In this document: piece after piece, positions 57,080-64,000 of the stretch
Layout: each line of letters starts with the position of its first letter
Position numbering within the stretch: the stretch's first letter is position 1
Assembly (NCBI GenBank): GCA_039000515.1
Contig: JBCFYV010011172.1
Location: 75,137,250-75,201,249, forward strand
Length of the DNA: 64,000 nucleotides
Source: Timema cristinae
Taxonomy: Eukaryota; Arthropoda; Insecta; Phasmatodea; Timematidae
Reading direction: 5' to 3'
Made by a program: the position numbers and the translations under genes
The notes under the pieces: model-generated
What the model was told of the DNA's origin: nothing
Database searches by the model: none
What the model saw: the letters and a program-made list of their open reading frames with translations, nothing else

Positions 57080-57890
57080 ACTGTAAGTATTTACTGCGCA
57101 CATTGCTCATCACTTGCACACAGTAATATAGAGGCTACACCATACTTATCACACACAGTTCTTTGCATACATTGATTTGCAATGGCAGCAGATCAGCTCA
57201 GAATAGTATTTCGAAGCTGACAAAATTGTTGTACAGAGGATTGTATCAACAAGAGAAACTCCTTTTCCATTTAATATATGTAATTTAAATAATATGCATT
57301 TGTAGTTAAAGGCGTGGTTTCACAATCGTTGTTTGCAGCATCTTACATTGGGCATGAAGTCTTATGGTATCTTGTGTTGATGGTATATCCTTGAATGGTA
57401 GTTTTTTGTGTTTGTGGAAACAGTATCCTATGGTATTCATTTACACTTTTATAATGAGTGTGGTGTCATCTAGAAATATTGGAAACCATTCAATCATGTC
57501 AAAAGCTCTGTCTTATATTCTCAAAGTGTTTGACAAGCAGTTGAAGACTCGAGTAATTTCGTTCATTTCCTTCCAAACATTACACACGCTGTTTTTGACA
57601 GTCCCATATAATGCCGACACAATGCTGCAATCCACGAATGCGTGGAAAAATGGAAAAGCTGATCGGATGTCATCTGAAATGTTTTCTAAGAATGTATTCA
57701 GCGAGAAAAAATTCTTGTTCTTTCAACTTATTACTTCCAAATTTAAACCAAAGTCTTGCAAGCCTATTTACTTTAACTCCAAGAAGGTAGCTGCTGCAAT
57801 TATCATCAGGTCAGAATCAACTGTAAGAATTGAAGCGTTTTTGTGCCAAACTCAACAGAGTTTTTCGTAAGATGAGTCTAAAATCAAATT
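57080..57890 (-). pseudogene. TE-associated protein family pseudogene, antisense
   Basis: The minus strand, read across stops and shifts, gives ASILTVDSDLMIIAAATF, SAFPFFHAFVDCSIVSALYG, DMIEWFPIFLDDTTLIIKV, IPSTQDTIRLHAQCKMLQTT and a Cys-rich end ELICCHCKSMYAKNCV. These follow the order of a widespread, functionally uncharacterised animal protein family (DTDVVVLA; LPFFHAFTGCDTVS; FVVLLYD; IPPTK.AL..H; Cys-rich tail) that occurs in many transposon-like copies. Stops occur after KLC, LELK, EVIS and LRI. The 168-residue ORF on the plus strand (57364-57870) is its mirror and is not a gene. Family recall is from memory and has no name that I trust. Confidence 0.7.
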
Positions 57891-57899
57891 CACCATGAT

Positions 57900-58590
57900 T
57901 TCATGGTGCAACGTCTTAGCTGTGGAATGCTCCATTGCCAGAGGAGATGACTTGATCTTTGTAAGTGAATACTAGTAGTTTTATACCGGCTTCTGAAATT
58001 GGTATCGCTCTTGAAAGAAGACGAAATCATTATTTCTTATAGTCATTATTAGAAACAGGATTTGCTTATTTGATTTTTTTCCATTGATTCTAAAACATAG
58101 GCAGTTAAGATATATATGCATTCAATGTTACTACGAGTAAAATATGTTAATTTTATAGTGCCTATAACTGCCTATTCAGTTGGTTTTTAACTATTTTATG
58201 AATAGGCGACTAACGAAACAATGTCGGTTTTGGTCTCTATTTTTTTTATACGATATGGATTTAATCCCTAAATAGAATGCAATTTCTTAGAAATTTTAAG
58301 TTGTGGCATATGTGTTTGAAGTAGGTTTGAAAATTGGTACTTATTATATAGCTTCCAATGAGTGTAAATAGTGGGGAGGACAGTGAGAGCAGTGGCAGAC
58401 ATCTTGGGAGGAAACGGCATGCCGAAAAATTCAATTTCTTTGGAAACGACAAATTTGAAATTTGGTACCTTGACATCGTGTACAGTATGACTAGGCTTTT
58501 CAGACTTTAAAACACATTCTATATGAAAACATAACTCACTTTACTACTAAAAATCTAGACAATTAGTCTGATGATTAACAGAATGTGAAC
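57900..58590. other. AT-rich stretch, nothing recognised
   Basis: No coding or repeat signal was found here. Confidence 0.5.
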
Positions 58591-58599
58591 CTCTTCAGT

Positions 58600-58990
58600 G
58601 ATTGAATGGGAAAAGGCTTCACTCTTACAGTAGACTGAACTGTCAATTAAGGGAAGCTCAAGATTCTAATCACCCGCCTCGGTGGCGTAGTTGGCTAACG
58701 CGCTTGTCGTGTTGAGCCCGACTGCTGAGGACGGGGAGATCGAGGTTAGAATCTCGGTCGGTGAACTGGGGGTGGTTTTTCCTAAATGGTTTTCCACTCT
58801 ACCTCCACGCAAATGCGGGTTCATTTCCTCTAATTAAACCTTCCCAATTCCTAATCCATTAGTGTAATTAGTACTTAAAGCGTATAACCCGAACGGGTAG
58901 TAAGACGCGGTGCTAAATATTATTAATAAGATTCTAATCTAAGTACAATGATCTTAAGATGTTTCCTACTGTATGCAAAAGCGTAACTAA
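58600..58990 (+). repeat. Decayed SINE B-like head split by family A SINE
   Basis: The pieces cttcactcttacagtagact before the family A copy and aagtacaatgatcttaagat after it look like a family B head and body start. The break lies at the insertion with TSD aagattctaatc. Confidence 0.45.
58672..58927 (+). repeat. SINE family A, full length, 12-bp TSD
   Basis: The A box tggcgtagttgg, a B box with one change (ggttagaatctc), the body and the shared tail (cccgaacgggtagtaagacg, cggtgc) are present. The exact repeat aagattctaatc lies at 58660-58671 and 58928-58939. Confidence 0.95.
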
Positions 58991-59795
58991 GCAGTAATGG
59001 GCCCATGCCAAAACTTTCAAGGTGGGCCCTCCCTCCAACAAAATAAAGCTTCCCTCCCCCCCCAAAAATAATTTTATGTGTAATTATGAAATTCGGAGAT
59101 TTCCAAACTCACTGGTAGATGGTGGATGCAAGTAGTTTTCATGTGCATATAACACTGTCTACATACAGTTTTCAAAACATGTTTGCATGTTTTCGTAATA
59201 GCCTTCAACTGTAACTGTGGTTTTGACTTAATTTTCGCACTTTTTACTTTAAACAAAGACAAATTTCACAGTTGTATGACTGCATGTACAAACACCTTAC
59301 CTTCAACAAGGACCTTCCAGTTCTTTTAAGAAGACTACCCCATATTCTTTAAGTCACGTAATGATATTACAACTTATTCTGAGTATCTGATTTTGTTGGC
59401 TGTGCTAGTACATTTTATTGAAAAGGATTCTCATGTTGTTCAAATGTATAAACAACGTCGCTGACGCGTTTCTAGGAGTTTTCTTCAAAATTATTGTTTA
59501 TAGTGGATGTTGTCATTAGTTTCATGTTAATTCAAGTCTTCAAGTTTTGACAGTATTTGAATCAGGCTTAGCCCAGTAACACTCCACTTCAGAAGTGCAG
59601 ATAGATTTTGCAGAACATCTATTACACTTGCCACTAACTTGGTTTAGTTATTATTCTGATCATGTATATGATATACCTTTTTCATTGATAATAATAAGTC
59701 TCCAGAATATAGTACATACCCACAATTCAATTTTAATTTGCTACAATTTATACTTTCTCTTGATTCCTCGGCAAGGAAAGTACTATGATCGTCAA
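58990..59795. other. Stretch without genes
   Basis: A C run lies near 59055. The short ORFs here match no family. Confidence 0.5.
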
Positions 59796-59804
59796 AGGAA
59801 TTAA

Positions 59805-60555
59805 ACTTGAAATTTTGATAAATTTCGATGTTTCATGACCCACCCGAAACAGGAAGTTATTCTAGCAATACCGTCTGTCTGTATCTCATACTAGAGCCGA
59901 AAATAATTTACCGATTGGGCTAAAACTTTGTATCTATGGTTTTCATAAGGTTCCTCTAAAGTCTTTTTGGAATTAGATATATAATCCTAAAATTAAGGGT
60001 AGTGTACTGAAGGACAAAAAGAGATAAAATAGATTTTTCTCAAAAACCTTTCTAACGATTTTTACTATTAAATTTGATATCTAGACATTGTTTAACATTA
60101 GAAACAAAATGGTAGTTCTCGTTTCCCCCATTAAATTACTTCAACTGTACTTTACAGTAGCAAAAATATCAAATTTTTATAATTTCTACGCAAATATTTG
60201 ATGAAATACGAAATAAAATATAGTTGTACTATTAAAAATAAAAATATTTTGTTTGGAATATATTGTTAAAAAACAAATAGTTTTTGAACTATAAGAAAAT
60301 ATCTATAATTTTTATGGCTCTCTTTGAAATATGGAATTGAGTATCATGTTCTTTAGTAGACAGAGATATTCCACTTTTATAAATGATTCTGTGAAAGTGT
60401 GTATTATTTCATTAATGCTCTTTGGTGAACTGTTTCTGCAACAATTGATATTAATTTGTTTCACAAATTTTATGAGTTTTTTCAGTGACTGTCTTTATTT
60501 TAAGATAAGAACTTCTGTTCGGTACACTGTACCATTTATTTTACTATCTAACAGT
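59805..60555 (+). repeat. Unclassified 0.8-kb interspersed repeat, copy 2
   Basis: It starts near gatgtttcatgacccacccg and runs through tctgtctgtatctcatacta, aattaagggtagtgtactga and the 3' end tgtctttattttaagataag, with gtaccatttatttta. The 75-residue frame at 60331-60558 shares CLYFKI with the frame in copy 1 at 40095-40890. Confidence 0.6.
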
Positions 60556-60916
60556 TAAATTAACAAGATAAATGTACCGTACATAAAATTATTACCTATG
60601 TTCCTCTTCACCATTTAGGCCAGACCTTCCATTAATTACTTAAAGATGGAAAAAAGTTATTGCTTAGCGTTTTTGCATATTTTAATTGTATTAAAATTTA
60701 AATACCTGGGATAATGGCTCATCATATCAAGGATATAATAACAACTTTTATTAAACTATAGGTAGACTGGGGAGCATAGTTGCCACATAGTGGGAGTTCG
60801 CGCGTAACTACTATGCAAGCATACTCAGTGACTGTCAAGAAATCTAGCTACGTGCATAGTTTATAAGATAACTACCCTTCACAGGTTGGTCGAGAATGTT
60901 ACCAGTTGAGAGGTGG

Positions 60917-60999
60917 CTAGACTTGAGCACGCGAGCGCGCTTGAAATATAGAATTGGTTCTATTTTTCAAGCGAGCGCGCTCGACCCGGAACAGTCTAG
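60917..60999. repeat. GC-rich palindrome in AT-rich DNA
   Basis: Ctagact and agtctag form the outer arms. Inside, cgcttgaaatatagaa and ttctatttttcaagcg pair with one mismatch around ttgg, and cgagcgcg repeats flank them on both sides. The element could be a MITE or a regulatory hairpin. Confidence 0.7.
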
Positions 61000-61150
61000 T
61001 TTACAGGCCCTAGGCAATATTATTGTATGTTGGTTCATTGAGTGGTAGGAAAACTTCTCAATTTGACATGATATTTGATTTTTTTATATATAATTATCTA
61101 TAGGTTGTTACATTTCGTGTTCGCGGCAAGTGTTAAATGTTGCATATTAA

Positions 61151-61312
61151 CCCCCACGTTGTGTCGCCATTTGCTATACTTCTCTTTTTATTGACGTATA
61201 ATAGCCCCGTGATTGGGAGTCATTTGTTATAATTCTTTTCAGCCCCTCGTTGGACGTCATTTGTTATATTTCTCCTCCCCACGTTAGAATGCTATTTGTT
61301 ATATTACATAAC
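61151..61312. repeat. Four degenerate repeats of a tRNA-Lys-end-like motif
   Basis: Units start at 61152, 61205, 61243 and 61277, each of the form cccc(a)cgttggg.gccatttgttatattt. The core resembles the 3' end of tRNA-Lys (ccccacgttgggcgcca); on the minus strand it looks like a lysine-type primer-binding site. Spacing is 34-53 bp. Confidence 0.6.
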
Positions 61313-61579
61313 GGAATCATTTAAGAGTCACTCCGTAAATCATCGTTTCTATTACGCAACTATGTGCTTTACTTATAATGCCTCGTTCCTTATCATTAGA
61401 CTTTAATAAATGATAATATATCACATAAAGTTTGATATCTATTTATTCCTTAAATTGAAAACATATTGTTATTAATATTCTAATCGAAACACGATCATGT
61501 CGAGGGCCTAGCAAATTATAATCACCGATCGCTTAAAGCACGTCCATTCAAGACCACGACTGATTGCACAGTAAAATAC

Positions 61580-61704
61580 GAAGTTTCAAAAAGTCACATA
61601 TATCTGAGTTCAATAGAAGCTTCTCGAAGGAACCTTTCTAACGGTAAATTACACACCTACAAACTCAGAACAAAAATACCTATTGCGTGTGGAATCTTCT
61701 CGAA
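61580..61704. promoter_or_regulatory. Heat-shock element cluster
   Basis: Two perfect three-part heat-shock elements occur: gaagcttctcgaa (61616-61628) and gaatcttctcgaa (61692-61704), each GAA-nn-TTC-nn-GAA. A weaker one (gaagtttcaaaaa) starts at 61580. Such arrays bind the HSF trimer in promoters of heat-shock genes and of some retroelements. No transcript start or ORF is recognised next to it. Confidence 0.55.
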
Positions 61705-62010
61705 GAGGAAATACTTTAAAAGATCTTAACTTGTCTGGATTACGTTAAAAGACGTTAACATTTCTTAAGTTTAGCTCCAGTAGATGCTGCCATCGTACCA
61801 CGAGGCGCGAACTAACTAGTAAATAATTTAGAGGAAGACGTGATTTAAGCGCCACGTAATAGGTTGTAAAATTTAAATAAAGTAAAATGTGTTTAATTAT
61901 ATGTAAAATATTTTTGAATATATAAATAATTAGAATGATAAATGGTCAATGCTTTCAAATACTCCTTAGGGTCAAATCTATTGCATTACAAGGTTTAGCA
62001 CACTTGCTAT

Positions 62011-62062
62011 TATTATTATTACTGTCAGCACTGCGTCTTACTACCCGTTTGGGTTATACGCA
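62011..62062 (-). repeat. SINE shared-tail fragment
   Basis: ATT units followed by the reversed shared tail (actgcgtcttactacccgtt, tgggttatacgcac) stop abruptly. Only about 35 bp of the SINE remain, so the family is not known. Confidence 0.75.
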
Positions 62063-62112
62063 CCACCAGCTACTAACGGCCTATATTAATTGGTAAGATC
62101 ATAAACCATACC

Positions 62113-62117
<5 letters not shown>

Positions 62118-62163
<46 letters not shown>

Positions 62164-62164
62164 A
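62118..62164. repeat. TA/TG compound microsatellite
   Basis: About 12 TA units are followed by about 11 TG units. Confidence 0.95.
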
Positions 62165-62199
62165 AAACTGATGCGTTAAAATACTTCAATAGTATAATC

Positions 62200-62400
62200 A
62201 AAGTAGGTCTTTACAAATAAGACTCGCCATTTGCGTGGATAGAGGATGGGAGAACCACAAAAATAAATCACTTGTCAAAAAACACCCTCAGTTCACTGAG
62301 ACAAGATTCGAACCTTTGCCTCCTCCTCAACAACTATCTAGAGCTAGCTGCTAATCACGCGCTCACTCGCCAGTTTGGACACCCAGTCGCCGAGTCACTC
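62200..62400 (-). repeat. SINE family B fragment, minus strand
   Basis: The reversed body (gccatttgcgtggatagagg, atgggagaaccac) and a B-box-like caagattcgaacctttgcct are present, the latter preceded by ctcagttcactgaga. Confidence 0.5.
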
Positions 62401-62419
62401 GCACGCTTGTCAGTCTGTC

Positions 62420-63080
62420 CGAACCCCTACTTTGGGTTGTTCCACGCGGCTACTTCATCAGTCACCGACATCTAAAATTGAACAAGGGTCCTCTCTCTAA
62501 CCTCTCAACCACGGGGACGGATAAGCCTTGTGGGTTTGCAAAGGTACAGCCAAGAAATAACATCTAAATTGAAAGGTTGAGGCAGCTTTGCAGGAGCTGT
62601 GGGATTACTAGACAAATATAATTACTTTGATTGGAGGAAGAGAAGTTCCGTTTGGAGGATGGTGACGAGAAAGGGTATTTCATCTCTGTTTATTACCACA
62701 AGTTGCGCTAGTATCTGTAACTGTCATGACACAGACGAGCAACTCCGGTAAAGTGGGCTAATTTATTCTCGCACCACCATCTTGGGGGAGACTATTACTA
62801 CACAGAGGATGATTCACAAGCATGCCAGGGGAAAATAAAGTTTTCATATTACAGAGAAAATAAGACTCTAATAAAACTAAATGTAGCCATACTCCTTATA
62901 CAATATTTTCTTTTCATTCCTGAAGATGGGAGATATTATTTCTAAGAGATAGTTTGCGAAATGGAAATATTTGAAATAAGGAACAAGCTCGTGAGTTAAA
63001 CCTTAAAGGGCAGACCTATCAAAATTTTAACATAGCCAACACAATTCCTAACCACGCCAGTGTACATATATGTCAGTCTC
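62420..63080. other. Stretch without recognised genes
   Basis: A string cctgaagatgggagatatta at 62920 resembles a Penelope-type motif, but the rest of that motif is missing. Nothing else is recognised. Confidence 0.4.
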
Positions 63081-63084
63081 TCAG

Positions 63085-63225
63085 TTAGTCTGGTTCACAA
63101 GTGGAAGGCTGGGGCTCAAAGCCAAGCTGGGTGAACTGGGGTTGTTTTTTACTCAATGGTTCTCCACTCTTCCATACGTGAAAGTTCGGGTGCATTTCTT
63201 ATTAATGCTATTTTCTCATCTCTAC
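63085..63225 (+). repeat. SINE family A/B-like fragment
   Basis: A B-box-like gggctcaaagccaagctggg leads into tgaactggggttgttttt, tggttctccactcttcc and a degenerate body. The tail is missing. Confidence 0.5.
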
Positions 63226-63229
63226 CTTA

Positions 63230-63860
63230 TTGATTTAAATTTTCGGGAAGCTGGACAGGAAGTAAAATGAGGCGAACAGTTTTTTTTCTTCTGAACTTTA
63301 TATCGATCTATCAAAAAATGGTCCTAATAAAAGTGGTAGTTTCCGTTACTCAAATATTTGCGTAAGGCCTGCTTAAACGTCTCTCAATCATTTACAAAAA
63401 AATGATCTTGAATTTAAAAAAAAAATTCTGATTTAATTTTGTTTTTTTGTTTTAAAATAACTGACCATTATTTATCATAATTATTATCTATAAACTTGAA
63501 TCTGTACTCGCGGAAACTATAGGTATTGTGATTGTATTTCTTTCACTGAAATATAATTACGTCTATATTTTTAAAGTGAGCTTTATTTGGGTATCAAACG
63601 CGCACTTTCTAAATTGTATCAGACACAATGTGGCCTCCCGGGACACGACGCAGCAGGGTTGCATAGGATGAGGGGGAGAAGGGACAGGGTGAGGAAATTA
63701 AAGTGGTGAGTGGGCTGCTCTTGATTGGTTGAGTGGGGTTTGGGTGCTACTCTGGCTCAGCCGATGAATTAACTCGTCTTCACTTCCTTAGCTCGGAACT
63801 GGAACTACCACATTCTTAGCTACGGAAACAAGGGGCTATGACACAAAATTGAGTTTTATT
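63230..63860. other. Mixed stretch; GC-richer patch at 63630-63830
   Basis: The patch includes an inverted CCAAT motif (gattggttg) and is less AT-rich than its surroundings. I see no ORF or splice sites, so a promoter is only a possibility. Confidence 0.3.
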
Positions 63861-63867
63861 TTACTTT

Positions 63868-64000
63868 ACCCTCGTCTTACTATCCCACCCGGGCTATCCA
63901 CGTGTATATACACTAATGGGGGTGAGATGATAAAGGCAAAATTTAGGGAAATTGTGGCCGCACAAATCAGTTGTGTAAAACACTTAGTTCATCTGGAAAG
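63868..64000 (-). repeat. SINE family B, minus strand, cut by window end
   Basis: The reversed tail (cctcgtcttactatcccacc, cgggctatcc), then ctaatgggggtgagatgata and aaaggcaaaatttagggaaa, match the family B variant tail and body. Confidence 0.6.

Noticed and set aside
57364..57870. 168-residue plus-strand ORF as a gene
   Set aside because: The minus strand of the same segment carries recognisable protein-family motifs, so this ORF is a mirror frame of a pseudogene.
62915..62975. Second Penelope/hammerhead-like motif (cctgaagatggg..gcgaaa)
   Set aside because: The spacing between boxes is too long and no short stem connects them.

Overview
The window is non-coding, AT-rich and packed with repeats. 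It looks like an intronic or intergenic stretch of a large arthropod nuclear genome, most likely an insect, although the species cannot be named from sequence alone. Four things support this. Decayed transposons of typical animal families are present: pogo/Tigger, hAT, piggyBac-like, Helitron, BEL/Pao, and R1/LOA-, RTE- and Jockey-like LINEs. tRNA-derived SINEs are abundant. A nuclear copy of mitochondrial ND1 reads only with invertebrate mitochondrial codes (TGA as Trp, AGA as Ser, ATA as Met). Finally, there is one plausible spliced exon of 63 bp. No complete host gene, rRNA gene, functional tRNA gene or CRISPR array is visible.

Layout. 1-3.9 kb: SINE fragments and a small MITE. 3.96-6.52 kb: a complete but inactivated pogo-like transposon with matching 27-bp terminal inverted repeats and a TA target duplication, followed at once by a mitochondrial ND1 fragment. 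7.4-9.96 kb: a foldback repeat and a LINE 3' fragment. 10.1-12.1 kb: a minisatellite of about 41 x 49 bp, then a 3 x 51 bp array. 13-15.1 kb: an R1/LOA-like LINE remnant on the minus strand. 15.5-17.9 kb: a SINE, a 97-bp-arm hairpin in a duplicated 410-bp segment, and a degenerate 140-bp tandem array. 18.7-20.3 kb: hAT end, SINE, RTE-like LINE. 21.4-23 kb: BEL/Pao pol remnant on the minus strand. 23-30 kb: mostly featureless AT-rich DNA. 30-34 kb: SINEs and two nested hAT elements, each with its own 8-bp target duplication. 34.3-36.5 kb: minisatellite of 28 x 80 bp abutting a piggyBac-like remnant. 37-38.6 kb: an element with about 240-bp inverted repeats. 38.6-49.8 kb: SINEs, the candidate exon, a Helitron, a LINE 3' end and a hAT deletion derivative. 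50.1-51.06 kb: minisatellite of 13 x 69 bp. 52.5-64 kb: SINEs, a second copy of an inverted-repeat element, an antisense pseudogene of a TE-associated protein family, a GC-rich palindrome, a tRNA-Lys-end-like repeat cluster and a cluster of heat-shock-element motifs.

The most coherent system is a set of SINE families. They carry at least three unrelated tRNA-like heads, but all end in the same roughly 40-50 bp tail, which holds a small hairpin and is followed by an AAT repeat. Several copies have perfect 10-14 bp target-site duplications, the mark of LINE-driven retroposition onto a shared tail. Other points worth a second look are the nested hATs, the eight-fold amplification of a pol III A-box-like 24-mer, and the pair of perfect heat-shock elements.
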